Assembly: GCF_900172265.1 (NCBI RefSeq)
Contig: NZ_FWFK01000006.1
Coordinates: forward strand, 1-64,000
DNA from: Roseivivax jejudonensis
GTDB taxonomy: Bacteria > Pseudomonadota > Alphaproteobacteria > Rhodobacterales > Rhodobacteraceae
Length of the DNA stretch: 64,000 bases
Reading direction: 5' to 3'
In this document: positions 8,975 through 17,627 of the stretch, piece after piece
Numbering within the stretch: the stretch's first letter is position 1
How the letters are laid out: the number at the start of each line of letters is the position of its first letter
Notes under the pieces: model-generated
Told to the model about the DNA's origin: nothing
Databases searched by the model: none
The model's input: only the letters and a program-made list of their open reading frames with translations
Program-made: the position numbers and the translations under genes

Positions 8975-9838
8975 ATGCGCTCGATCAACCAATTCAATCT
9001 CACCGACGCCGTGAAGGAGAGCTTCGCGACCGAACCCGGCAGCCGGTTCGAGCAGCTCCTGCACGGGCTGATCGAGCACCTGCACGACTTCACCCGCGAA
9101 CACAGCCTGACCCACGACGAGTGGATGCGCGTGCTGAACTTCCTCTACGATTGCGGAAAGATCTCCACGCCCGAGCGGCACGAATACATCCTGCTGTCGG
9201 ACGTGCTCGGCTTCTCGGCGCTCGTCGACATGATCAACACCCGAGGCGGCGCCACGGAGGGGTCGAATCTCGGTCCCTTCTACCTCGACGACGCGCCGGA
9301 AAAGCCGCTGGGTGCCGACCTGTCGGAAGGGCGCGACGGCGCCGTCGTGCTGGTGCACGGCAAGGTCACCGACACCCTGCACAAGCCCCTGCCCGGCGCC
9401 ATCGTCGATACCTGGCAGGCCGACGGCGCGGGCACCTACCCGATCCAAGAGCAGGAGCACGGCCAGGACAAGATGGACCTGCGCGGCAAGTTCACCTGCG
9501 ACGACGAGGGGCGATATTTCTACACCACGGTCCTGCCGAAGCCCTATACCGTGCCGTACGACGGACCGGTGGGCGAGCTTCTGCGCGCGGGCAACCGGCA
9601 CGCCTGGCGTGCGGCGCATCTTCACTACATCGTCCGCGCCCCGGGCATGGCCGGCGTCACCACCGAGGTCTTCTTCGAGAACACAGAGTACCTCGACAAC
9701 GACGCGGTCTTCGGCGTGCGCAAGTCGCTCATTGCCAAGGTGCAGCCGGTGCGGAAGGCCGACCAGTTCGACTACGATCTCGCCGTGAAACCCGACGCCG
9801 TCTTCGAGTTCGATTTCGTCCTCGCGCCGGAGGGGTGA
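8975..9838 (+). CDS. Intradiol ring-cleavage dioxygenase (hydroxyquinol/catechol 1,2-dioxygenase)
   Basis: 287 residues, ATG preceded by AAGGGAGGA. The four iron(III) ligands of intradiol dioxygenases are visible as Tyr155, Tyr191, His215 and His217; their spacing (36, 24, 2) equals that of catechol 1,2-dioxygenases. The N-terminal helical linker domain (about residues 1-95) fits the catechol/hydroxyquinol group rather than protocatechuate dioxygenases. The GSNLGPFYLDDAP segment recalls hydroxyquinol enzymes. It opens an aromatic diol between its hydroxyls to a muconate or maleylacetate. Followed after four bases by an IclR regulator. Confidence 0.9.
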   Translation: MRSINQFNLTDAVKESFATEPGSRFEQLLHGLIEHLHDFTREHSLTHDEWMRVLNFLYDCGKISTPERHEYILLSDVLGFSALVDMINTRGGATEGSNLGPFYLDDAPEKPLGADLSEGRDGAVVLVHGKVTDTLHKPLPGAIVDTWQADGAGTYPIQEQEHGQDKMDLRGKFTCDDEGRYFYTTVLPKPYTVPYDGPVGELLRAGNRHAWRAAHLHYIVRAPGMAGVTTEVFFENTEYLDNDAVFGVRKSLIAKVQPVRKADQFDYDLAVKPDAVFEFDFVLAPEG

Positions 9839-9842
9839 CGCC

Positions 9843-10646
9843 GTGGAACAGAAATCAGAAAGACCGGCCGAGTTCGTGGAGGCCCTCGCCAAGGGCCTCT
9901 CGATCCTCGAGAGCTTCGACGGGACGCGGCCGGAGATGACGCTGAGCGAGGTCGCGAAGGTGGTGAACCTGTCGCCGGCCGCGGCCCGCCGCAGCCTCAT
10001 CACGCTCGAGACGCTCGGCTATGTCGGGCGCAGCGGAAAGCAGTTCCACCTGACACCCAAGATCATGACGCTGGGCTCGGCCTTCTACGCGTCGGCGCGG
10101 ATCGACGAGGTGCTCCAGCCCGAGCTGAAGGCGGTGGTCGACCGGTTCGGCGACGCCTCCTCGGTCGGCGCGCTGGACGGGCACGACGTCATCTACATCG
10201 CCCACGTGTCGGTCCAGCGCGCGCGCCGCGCGGCGGCGGTGGTGGGCGTTCGCTACCCGGCCTTCGCCACGTCGATGGGCCGGGTCATCGTCGCCGGCAT
10301 GCCCGACGACGAGCGCGCGGCGTGGCTGGCCCGGCTGGCCCCGCAGGCGCTGACCTCGCGCACCTGCACCGATCCGTGCCGGCTGGGCGAGGAACTCGAC
10401 CGCGTGCGCGAGCAGGGCTACGCCACCACCGTCGATCAGCTCGACTACGGCATCACCGCCATCGCGGTCCCGATCCGCAACGCCGAGGGCCGGACGATCG
10501 CCGCGCTCAACAGCTCGGGCTACACCGGCCTCGTCACGCCGGAACAGCTCGTCGCCGAACGCCTGCCCGAGCTGCGCGCCACCGCCTCGCATATCGCGCA
10601 CCAGCTCGTGCGCTATCCCGTCCTGGGGTCGGCCCTCACCGGCTGA
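9843..10646 (+). CDS. IclR family transcriptional regulator (PcaR/PcaU-like)
   Basis: 267 residues from a GTG start four bases after the dioxygenase stop. Residues about 10-75 form the winged helix-turn-helix (EALAKGLSILESF ... LSEVAKVVNLSPAAARRSLITLETLGYV), followed by the IclR effector domain ending with AVPIRNAEGRTIAALNSSGY. The family resemblance is to activators of protocatechuate and other aromatic pathways. Probably controls the divergent promoter at 8846-8974. Confidence 0.92.
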   Translation: MEQKSERPAEFVEALAKGLSILESFDGTRPEMTLSEVAKVVNLSPAAARRSLITLETLGYVGRSGKQFHLTPKIMTLGSAFYASARIDEVLQPELKAVVDRFGDASSVGALDGHDVIYIAHVSVQRARRAAAVVGVRYPAFATSMGRVIVAGMPDDERAAWLARLAPQALTSRTCTDPCRLGEELDRVREQGYATTVDQLDYGITAIAVPIRNAEGRTIAALNSSGYTGLVTPEQLVAERLPELRATASHIAHQLVRYPVLGSALTG

Positions 10647-10679
10647 TCCCCCGCAATTCCACGGAAAAGGAGACACCCG

Positions 10680-12197
10680 ATGTGCAGATTGTGCGACCCC
10701 GCGCGCCCGAAAGCGCCGTGCCCGTCACGCCGCGACTTCCTCAAGGCCTCGGCCATCGGCGGCGCCGCGGCGGCCACGGGCGCGACTCTCGGCGGCTCCG
10801 CCACGGCGCAGCAGGCGGCCGAAGGATCCATTCCCGCGGGGATCGGCGCGCCCGGGCGGCAGACCCTGATCCGGGGCGGCACGATCATCTCGGTCGATGA
10901 CAGCGTCGGCAACTTCGCCTCCGGCGACGTCCTGATCGAAGGCGGGCGGATCGTGGAGATCGCCGCGTCGATCGACGCGCCAGACGCCGCGGTGATCGAC
11001 GCGGCGGGCAAGATCGTCATGCCCGGCTTCATCGACACCCACCACCACCAGTTCGAGACCGCGCTGCGCAGCCAGCTTGCGCACGGCATCCTCGTCAACG
11101 ACGGGCGCTCCGTGAACGAGACGAACTACTACGACACGATCCTGCAGACGTTCTCGATGGTGTACCGGCCCGAGGACGTCTACATCAACGAGCTCTTCGC
11201 CGGGATCGCGCAGCTGGACGCGGGCGTGACGACGGTGATGGACGTCAGCCAGATCCACCACAGCCCGGAACACTCGGACGCCGCCATCGAGGGGCTGCAG
11301 GACGCCGGCCGCCGGTCGGTCTTCGGCTATTTCGAAGGGCACGGCGACCGCTCGCAGTACCCGCAGGATGCCCGCCGTATACGCGAACAGTACTTCGCCT
11401 CCGACGACCAGCTCACGACGATGGTCATGGGCGGCGAGATCTACCTGCCGGGTTACGAGACGAGCTGGCAGATCGGCCGCGAGCTGGGCCTGCCGATCGC
11501 GCTGCACGTGGTCGGCACGTTCGGCATGGCGGACACGTTCGACCAGCTCGCGCAGGCGGGCGAGTTCGGAGACGACAACATCTTCATCCACATGACGGGC
11601 ATGTCCGACATGAGCTGGCAGGCGGCGGCCGACGCGGGCGCGCATGTCTCGCTCGCCGTGCCGATCGAGATGCACATGCGCCACGGCACGCCGCCGATCC
11701 AGAAGGCGATCGACCTCGGGCTGTCGACCTCGCTGTCGTCGGACGTGGAATGCACGATGACCGCCGATCCGTTCACGCAGATGCGGGGCCTCATCACGCT
11801 CCAGCGCATGTTCGCGAACGAGGCCGCGCTGTCCGGTGCCGAGGATTACCCGGCGCTGATGCAATGCCCCGACGCGATCCGCCACGCCACGATCGAGGGC
11901 GCGCGCGGCCTCAAGCTCGACGACGTGACCGGGAGCCTGACGCCCGGCAAGGCGGCAGACATCGTGCTGCTGGATGCCGAGGCGCTTAACGTCACGCCAC
12001 TCAACAACGCGCCCGGCGCGGTGGTGACGCTGATGGAGCGCTCGAACGTCGATACCGTGCTGGTCGCCGGCCAGGTGAAGAAATGGCGCGGCCAGATGGT
12101 CGGCTTCGACATCGCGCGGCTGCGCTCGGAACTCGAGGCGAGCCGCGACCACATCTTCGAGGCGGCCGGGGTGGAGCGCGACCTCTTTGCCTTCTGA
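10680..12197 (+). CDS. Tat-exported amidohydrolase (TrzA/AtzB-like metal-dependent hydrolase)
   Basis: 505 residues. The N-terminus has a twin-arginine signal (SRRDFLKASA then an alanine-rich stretch to about residue 43), so the enzyme is probably periplasmic and folded before export. The hydrolase core follows, with FIDTHHHQFETAL supplying the first metal histidines, a later histidine in ALHVVG, and SSDVECTM as the catalytic aspartate region. Relatives deaminate or dechlorinate ring compounds (triazines, guanine, cytosine). A Tat-exported member is unusual. A terminator and a cytochrome c gene follow. Confidence 0.83.
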   Translation: MCRLCDPARPKAPCPSRRDFLKASAIGGAAAATGATLGGSATAQQAAEGSIPAGIGAPGRQTLIRGGTIISVDDSVGNFASGDVLIEGGRIVEIAASIDAPDAAVIDAAGKIVMPGFIDTHHHQFETALRSQLAHGILVNDGRSVNETNYYDTILQTFSMVYRPEDVYINELFAGIAQLDAGVTTVMDVSQIHHSPEHSDAAIEGLQDAGRRSVFGYFEGHGDRSQYPQDARRIREQYFASDDQLTTMVMGGEIYLPGYETSWQIGRELGLPIALHVVGTFGMADTFDQLAQAGEFGDDNIFIHMTGMSDMSWQAAADAGAHVSLAVPIEMHMRHGTPPIQKAIDLGLSTSLSSDVECTMTADPFTQMRGLITLQRMFANEAALSGAEDYPALMQCPDAIRHATIEGARGLKLDDVTGSLTPGKAADIVLLDAEALNVTPLNNAPGAVVTLMERSNVDTVLVAGQVKKWRGQMVGFDIARLRSELEASRDHIFEAAGVERDLFAF

Positions 12198-12208
12198 CCG
12201 ACGGGTTT

Positions 12209-12245
12209 CGGCGCCGGCCGGAGGAGCAGCCGGCGCCGGTTTTTC
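12209..12245 (+). terminator. Rho-independent terminator after the amidohydrolase
   Basis: A perfect 10-bp stem (CGGCGCCGGC at 12209-12218 with its complement at 12229-12238, 10-base loop) is followed by GTTTTTC. It lies 12 bases after the amidohydrolase stop. The cytochrome c ATG is only 13 bases downstream, so read-through or a promoter inside the upstream gene must feed the next gene. Confidence 0.78.
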
Positions 12246-12257
12246 AGGGAGGAATTC

Positions 12258-13094
12258 ATGAAGACGCTTTCGACACTGGCCACCGGACTGGCGGCGCTCG
12301 GCGGCATCGCCGCCGCGGAGACGCCCGAGGCGCGCGGCGAATACCTCGTGCGCGGGATCATGGGCTGTGGCAACTGCCACACGCCGATCGGGCCCGAGGG
12401 GTTCGTGATGGAGCAGGAACTCGGCGGCCGGCTGGTGGAGGACAACGACATGTTCACCGCCTACGCGCCGAACATCACGCCCGGCAGCCGCATCGCGGAC
12501 TGGACCGATGCCAAGCTCGCCCGCGCCATCCGCGAGGGCATCCGGCCCGACGGCACACTGATCGGCCCGCCCATGCCCTATTCCGCCTACCGCCACATCT
12601 CGGACGACGACCTGTCGGCGATCGTGGCGTTCCTGCGCACGGTCGATCCGGTCGACACCGAGGGGCCCGCATCGGAATACCGGATCGAGCTGCCGCCAAG
12701 CTACGGCCCGCCGGTCGAGAGCGTCGACGCGCCGCCCCGCGGCGCGACCGAAGCCTACGGCGAATACCTCGCCATGGGCCTCGCCCACTGCATGGAATGC
12801 CACACGCCGATGACGCCCCGCGGTCCGGACTACGACGCCCGGCTCGGCGCCGGCGGCTTCGAGTTTCACGGCCCGTGGGGCATCTCGGTCGCGTCCAACA
12901 TCACCCCGCACGCCGACGGGCTCGACGGCTACGACGACGGCGAGATCAAGGCGATGATCACCGAGGGCATCCGCCCGGACGGCTCCGCCATGCTGCCGCC
13001 GATGCCCTACCCCTACCTCGCGCGCATGACCGACGACGATCTGGAGGCGATCGTGCGCTACCTCCGCGCGCTCCCGGCCCTGCCCAACGGATGA
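12258..13094 (+). CDS. Dihaem cytochrome c
   Basis: 278 residues with a Sec signal peptide (about residues 1-20). Two CxxCH haem c sites are present: Cys37/Cys40/His41 and Cys178/Cys181/His182. The two halves are internal duplicates, each with GEYL before the haem and GIRPDG then PPMPY after it, the latter giving a methionine axial ligand. Proteins of this shape are cytochrome subunits of membrane alcohol/aldehyde dehydrogenases or free periplasmic electron carriers. The upstream amidohydrolase is also periplasmic, but no quinoprotein or molybdopterin dehydrogenase is adjacent, so the electron donor is unknown. Confidence 0.88.
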   Translation: MKTLSTLATGLAALGGIAAAETPEARGEYLVRGIMGCGNCHTPIGPEGFVMEQELGGRLVEDNDMFTAYAPNITPGSRIADWTDAKLARAIREGIRPDGTLIGPPMPYSAYRHISDDDLSAIVAFLRTVDPVDTEGPASEYRIELPPSYGPPVESVDAPPRGATEAYGEYLAMGLAHCMECHTPMTPRGPDYDARLGAGGFEFHGPWGISVASNITPHADGLDGYDDGEIKAMITEGIRPDGSAMLPPMPYPYLARMTDDDLEAIVRYLRALPALPNG

Positions 13095-13123
13095 CGCGCC
13101 ACCCAGCAAACCAGGAGACACCC

Positions 13124-14146
13124 ATGCTGCTGCCCACCTCCCTTGTCGGAAGCTATTGTCAGCCCGACTGGCTCATCGACCGCGAAAAGCTCGGCGGCCG
13201 CTTCCCGCCGCGCACCCGCGCCAAGGAGCTGTGGCGGATCCCCGAAGAGCATCTGGAAGAGGCGCAGAATGACGCCACCATCGCCGCCATCAAGCTGCAG
13301 GAAGAGGCCGGGCTCGACATCATCACCGATGGCGAGATCCGGCGCGAGAGCTACTCCAACCGGTTCGCCACCGCGCTGGCCGGCGTGGACATCGACAACC
13401 CCGGCACCGCGCTCGACCGGTCCGGGCACCCCAACCCGGTGCCGCGCGTGACCGGCGACATCGTGCGGATCCACTCCGTCGAGGTCGAGGATCTGAAGTT
13501 CCTCAAGCGCCACACCGACCGCATGGTCAAGATGACGGTGCCCGGGCCCTTCACCATGTCGCAGCAGGCGCAGGACGACCATTATGGCGACCCGCGCGCC
13601 TGCGCGCTCGCCTATGCGCAGGCGGTGAAGGAGGAGATCGCCGATCTCTTCGCCGCAGGCGCCGACGTCGTGCAGCTCGACGAGCCGTACATGCAGGCCC
13701 GGCCCGAGGCGGCCGAGGAATACGGACTGGAGGCGCTGAACGCGGCGCTGGAGGGCGCGGCAGGCAAGACCGCCGTCCACATCTGCTTTGGCTATGCGGC
13801 GATCATCCACGAACGACCCGAAGGCTACTCGTTCCTGCCGCAAATGGCTGGGTGCTCCTGCGACCAGATCTCGATCGAGACGGCGCAGTCGAACCTCGAT
13901 ACCTCGGTGCTGGAGCATCTGCGGAGCAAGACCATCATTCTCGGCGTGCTCGACCTGTCCGACCCCGAGGTCGAGACGCCGCAGGTGATCGCCGACCGCA
14001 TCCGCCGCGCGCTGCCGCACGTGGATGCGGAAAAGGTCATCGTGGCCCCCGATTGCGGGCTGAAATACCTTCCGCGCGAGACAGCGTTCGGCAAGATCCG
14101 GGCGATGGCCGAAGGTGCGGCGCTGGTGCGTTCCGAACTCGGCTGA
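13124..14146 (+). CDS. MetE-like (cobalamin-independent methionine synthase II family) zinc methyltransferase
   Basis: 340 residues, about half of MetE, corresponding to its C-terminal catalytic barrel only. Likely zinc ligands are His219 and Cys221 (HIC), Glu252 and Cys311 (PDCG), the same order as in MetE. The N-terminal half that binds polyglutamyl folate is missing, so it is probably not a true methionine synthase. Short members act in demethylation or thiol-transfer reactions in catabolic loci. It starts 29 bases after the cytochrome c stop, behind CCAGGAGACACCC. Confidence 0.75.
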   Translation: MLLPTSLVGSYCQPDWLIDREKLGGRFPPRTRAKELWRIPEEHLEEAQNDATIAAIKLQEEAGLDIITDGEIRRESYSNRFATALAGVDIDNPGTALDRSGHPNPVPRVTGDIVRIHSVEVEDLKFLKRHTDRMVKMTVPGPFTMSQQAQDDHYGDPRACALAYAQAVKEEIADLFAAGADVVQLDEPYMQARPEAAEEYGLEALNAALEGAAGKTAVHICFGYAAIIHERPEGYSFLPQMAGCSCDQISIETAQSNLDTSVLEHLRSKTIILGVLDLSDPEVETPQVIADRIRRALPHVDAEKVIVAPDCGLKYLPRETAFGKIRAMAEGAALVRSELG

Positions 14147-14211
14147 GGCGGCGGGCGCGGGGTCTGCCGCGCCGGCTGCGGCCACGATCTGCCGGTGAGA
14201 TCGGCAGCGAC

Positions 14212-14241
14212 GCCCCGCGCGGCAATCGGACCGCGCGGGGC
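14212..14241. terminator. Strong hairpin downstream of the MetE-like gene
   Basis: A perfect 11-bp GC stem (14212-14222 with 14231-14241) and an 8-base loop lie 65 bases after the stop at 14146. There is no T-run, so it could be a Rho-assisted terminator or an mRNA 3-prime stabiliser. A smaller hairpin (TGCCG/CGGCA, about 14190-14206) precedes it. Confidence 0.45.
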
Positions 14242-14347
14242 ACCGCCGAGAAAGCCGATGCGACCTTTGCCGGCGTGCCTGTGGGCGCGATCCGTGCGAC
14301 GCTCCGCCTCGGCCGGCCCCCGCCCCTGATCCGAAGGCCCGAAAGAC

Positions 14348-15100
14348 GTGACAGACCCTGAGACGCGGTTCACCTGCGCGAGCTGGAACATCCACCGCGC
14401 GCGCGGCAACGACGGTGTGGTCGATCCCGGGCGCACCGCCGATGTCGTGGTCGGCGACGTCTGCGCGCCACCGCCCGACGCGCTCTTGCTGCAGGAAGCG
14501 GACGAGGAGGCGCCGCCCCATCGTGGGCTGCTCGATCTCGACCGGATCGAACGCGACACGGGATTGCGTTCGGTCCACGCGGCGCCGGAGACCCGTTGGA
14601 GCGTCGAAAGCCACGGGTTTCTCGGCACGATCGTGTTCCTGTCGGCGGCGTCGGTCGTCGAGCGCGTGCTGCTTGTCGACCTTCCGGGCCACTGCCATCG
14701 CGGCGCGGTCGTGGTGGATTTCACCCATCGCGACAAGCCGCTGCGGCTCGTCGGCGCGCATCTTGCGCTGGCGCTGCCGCTGCGCGTGGCGCAGACGCGC
14801 ACGATCGGCCAGCATCTCGCCCGCCGCGCCGCGCGGCCGACGATCCTGTGCGGCGATCTCAACGAGTGGCGGCCGTGGGGCGGGCCGGCGCTGTCGCGCC
14901 GGGTGACGATCCTGCCCTTTGCCGGGCCACGCCGGGCAAGCTTCCCTGCCCGCCGACCGATCCTGCCGCTCGACCGCGTTCTGGTGACCCCGCCCCTGTC
15001 GGTAAAGACGCTCGAAGTGCTCGACACGCCCGCCATCCGCGCGACCTCGGACCATCGTCCGATCCGGGCGGACCTGACGCTCCCCGCGGCGCGGTCCTGA
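14348..15100 (+). CDS. Endonuclease/exonuclease/phosphatase (EEP) family protein
   Basis: 250 residues from a GTG start. EEP hallmarks are visible: CASWNIHRA near the N-terminus (Asn metal ligand), a LLQEADEE glutamate, VGAHLAL, CGDLNEW (Asp/Asn pair) and SDHRPI near the C-terminus (catalytic Asp-His). Relatives hydrolyse phosphodiesters in DNA, phosphoinositides or phospholipids. No signal peptide is seen. The link to its metabolic neighbours is unclear. Confidence 0.85.
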   Translation: MTDPETRFTCASWNIHRARGNDGVVDPGRTADVVVGDVCAPPPDALLLQEADEEAPPHRGLLDLDRIERDTGLRSVHAAPETRWSVESHGFLGTIVFLSAASVVERVLLVDLPGHCHRGAVVVDFTHRDKPLRLVGAHLALALPLRVAQTRTIGQHLARRAARPTILCGDLNEWRPWGGPALSRRVTILPFAGPRRASFPARRPILPLDRVLVTPPLSVKTLEVLDTPAIRATSDHRPIRADLTLPAARS

Positions 15101-15177
15101 CCCGCGCGGTCACGTGGTCGTCAGCGCGGCGTGCCGCTCTAGGTGACTCGCCACGACATCTATAGAGGGGAGAATTC

Positions 15178-16323
15178 ATGGATCGCCGCAAGTTTCTGAC
15201 CACCGCCGCTGTCGGCGGCACCGGTGCCGCGACGCTGGCCGCGCCCGCGGTCGCGCAATCCTCGCCGCAAATCCAGTGGCGCTGCACCTCGTCCTTTCCG
15301 CAATCGCTCGACACGATCTACGGCGGTGCGCAGGACGTGGCCCAGTACGTGCGCGAGGCGACCGACGGCGCCTTCGATATCCAGGTCTTCGCGGGTGGCG
15401 AGATCGTGCCCGGCCTGCAGGCTGCCGACGCGGTGCAGAACGGCACCGTCGAGATGTGTCACACCGCAGCCTACTACTACGTCGGCAAGTCGCCCACTTG
15501 GGCGCTCGGGGCGGTCATTCCCTTCGGCCTGAACAATCGCGGCATGAACGCGTGGCTCTACTACGGGGGCGGGCTCGACGCGCTCAACGGCTTCTACAAT
15601 TCGCAGGGTCTGCACTATCTGCCGGCCGGCAACACCGGCACGCAGATGGGCGGCTGGTTCCGCGAGGAGATCGGCGGGCTGTCGGACATGGACGGGCTGC
15701 AGATGCGGATCGCGGGCCTCGCCGGGCGGATCATGGAGCAGATCGGCGTGGTGCCGCAGCAGATCGCCGGCGGCGACATCTACCCCGCGCTCGAGCGCGG
15801 CACGATCGACGCGGCGGAGTGGATCGGCCCCTACGACGATGAGAAGCTGGGCTTCTACCAGGTCGCGCCGTACTACTACTATCCCGGCTGGTGGGAAGGA
15901 AACCTGACCCTCAACGTCTTCGTGGGCACCGAGGCGTGGGAAAGCCTGCCGGACACCTACAAGCGCCTGCTCGAAACCGCGTGCCGGGCCGCCAACACCG
16001 AGATGATGGCGGAATACGACTACAAGAACCCGACCGCGCTGCGCAGCCTCGTGCAGAACGGCGCGCAGCTTCGCGCCTTCCCGCAGGAGGTGCTGGACGC
16101 CACCTACGAGGCGGCGCTGTCGCTTTATTCCGACCTGCGCGGCAATACCGACGGCTGGGCGGACATCTACGACAGCATGATGGACTTCCAGGCCGAGCAC
16201 TTCCTCTGGCAGCAGGTGGCGGAGCAGAACTTCGCCAGCTTCATGCAGCAGAAGCAGTCGCAGGGTCGGCTTCCGGCACAGATCTCCGGCGCGGGATCGA
16301 CCGGCGGGTCCGGCAACAACTAA
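15178..16323 (+). CDS. TRAP binding protein, TakP-like (2-oxo acid type), copy 1
   Basis: 381 residues. It has a twin-arginine-like signal (MDRRKFLTTAAVGG ... AAPAVAQ), GEIVPGLQAADAVQNG, and AAEWIGPYDDEKLGF followed by YYYYPGWWEG, blocks typical of TakP, the Rhodobacter binding protein for 2-oxo acids. The C-terminus ends in a short Gly/Ser tail (GAGSTGGSGNN). A near-duplicate gene follows at 16454, and TRAP membrane subunits are encoded convergently at 18341-20883. The ligand is inferred from family only. Confidence 0.88.
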   Translation: MDRRKFLTTAAVGGTGAATLAAPAVAQSSPQIQWRCTSSFPQSLDTIYGGAQDVAQYVREATDGAFDIQVFAGGEIVPGLQAADAVQNGTVEMCHTAAYYYVGKSPTWALGAVIPFGLNNRGMNAWLYYGGGLDALNGFYNSQGLHYLPAGNTGTQMGGWFREEIGGLSDMDGLQMRIAGLAGRIMEQIGVVPQQIAGGDIYPALERGTIDAAEWIGPYDDEKLGFYQVAPYYYYPGWWEGNLTLNVFVGTEAWESLPDTYKRLLETACRAANTEMMAEYDYKNPTALRSLVQNGAQLRAFPQEVLDATYEAALSLYSDLRGNTDGWADIYDSMMDFQAEHFLWQQVAEQNFASFMQQKQSQGRLPAQISGAGSTGGSGNN

Positions 16324-16347
16324 GCGTGGCTTCAGTCGACGCGATGC

Positions 16348-16381
16348 GGCCCGGGGCACCTGCCCCGGGCCGTTTTCTTTT
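16348..16381 (+). terminator. Rho-independent terminator after TakP-like copy 1
   Basis: A perfect 11-bp stem (16348-16358 with 16361-16371, minimal loop) is followed directly by GTTTTCTTTT. It separates the two binding-protein genes, so copy 2 needs its own promoter in 16382-16453, a noticeably AT-richer stretch containing GGATATAGCAATATGAGG. Confidence 0.9.
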
Positions 16382-16453
16382 GCGCCCCGGAGTCGACCTT
16401 GCCGGCAATCTTCAATAAGGCGCACGTCGGATATAGCAATATGAGGCAAGGAC

Positions 16454-17596
16454 ATGGACCGCCGGTCATTCTTCCGAAACGCCGCACTGGGTGGCGCAGG
16501 CTCCCTGACGCTCGCCGCGCCCGCGATCGCGCAATCCGGACCGAGCGTGCAGTGGCGCTGCACCTCGTCGTTCCCCAAGGGTCTCGACACCGTCTATGGC
16601 GGAGCCGAGGACATCGCGCGCTACGTGCGTGAGGCCTCCGCCGGCGATTTCGACATCCAGGTCTTTGCGGCCGGAGAGATCGTGCCGGGCCTGCAGGCGG
16701 CCAACGCCGCTCAGAACGGCACCGTCGAGATGTGCCACACCGCCGCCTACTACTTCGTCGGCCAGTCGCCCACCTGGGCGCTCGGCACGGTGATCCCGTT
16801 CGGCATGAACGCCCGCGGCATGAACGCATGGCTCTATTACGGCGGCGGGCTCGACGCGCTCAACGCCTTCTTCCGCGAGCAGGGTCTGCACTATCTGCCG
16901 GCCGGCAACACCGGCACGCAGATGGGCGGCTGGTTCCGCGACGAGATCGGCGGGCTGTCGGACATGGAGGGACTGCAGATGCGCGTCGCCGGGCTCGGCG
17001 GGCGGATCATGGAGGCGCTCGGCGTCGTGCCGCAGCAGATCGCCGGCGGCGATGTCTATGCCGCGCTCGAACGCGGGGCGATCGACGCGACCGAATGGGT
17101 CGGCCCCTACGACGACGCCCGGCTCGGCTTCCAGCGGGTCGCGCCGTACTACTACTATCCCGGCTGGTGGGAGGGGAACGCCACCCTTTCGGTCTTCTGC
17201 AACAGCGAGTCCTACGAGGCGCTGCCCGAGGAATACCGCAGCCTTCTGGACACGGCGGCACGGGCGGCGAATACCGACATGCTGGCCGAGTACGATTACA
17301 AGAACCCCGCCGCCCTGCGCGAGCTGGTGGACAGCGGCGCGCAGCTGCGCCGGTTCCCCGACGAGGTGATGAACGCCGGCTACGACGCGGCGCTCGATCT
17401 CTACTCGGACTTCCGCCAGAACGTCGACGGCTGGGCCGACATCTACGACAGCATGATGCGCTTCCAGTCCGAGCATTTCCTGTGGCAGCAGGTGGCCGAG
17501 CAGACCTTCGCGAGCTTCATGTACGAAAAACAGTCGAACAACGCGCTGCCCGCGCAGATCGACGGTGCCGGATCGGTCGGCGGAACCGGCGAGTGA
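16454..17596 (+). CDS. TRAP binding protein, TakP-like, copy 2
   Basis: 380 residues, co-linear with copy 1 over the full length and identical in long blocks, for example around LHYLPAGNTGTQMGGWF and YYYYPGWWEG. The signal also begins MDRR (MDRRSFFRNAALGG). Differences are scattered, as in an old tandem duplication. Having two binding proteins beside one membrane pair suggests two ligands or affinities served by the same permease. It has its own upstream region after a strong terminator. Confidence 0.88.
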   Translation: MDRRSFFRNAALGGAGSLTLAAPAIAQSGPSVQWRCTSSFPKGLDTVYGGAEDIARYVREASAGDFDIQVFAAGEIVPGLQAANAAQNGTVEMCHTAAYYFVGQSPTWALGTVIPFGMNARGMNAWLYYGGGLDALNAFFREQGLHYLPAGNTGTQMGGWFRDEIGGLSDMEGLQMRVAGLGGRIMEALGVVPQQIAGGDVYAALERGAIDATEWVGPYDDARLGFQRVAPYYYYPGWWEGNATLSVFCNSESYEALPEEYRSLLDTAARAANTDMLAEYDYKNPAALRELVDSGAQLRRFPDEVMNAGYDAALDLYSDFRQNVDGWADIYDSMMRFQSEHFLWQQVAEQTFASFMYEKQSNNALPAQIDGAGSVGGTGE

Positions 17597-17602
17597 ACGC
17601 CG

Positions 17603-17627
17603 CGCGCCCGCGTTCGACGCGGGCGCG
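17603..17627. terminator. Hairpin between convergent genes
   Basis: A perfect 11-bp stem (17603-17613 with 17617-17627) and three-base loop fills the gap between the stop of TakP-like copy 2 and the stop of the convergent DUF998 gene at 17628. No T-run. Position suggests a bidirectional terminator. Confidence 0.55.
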
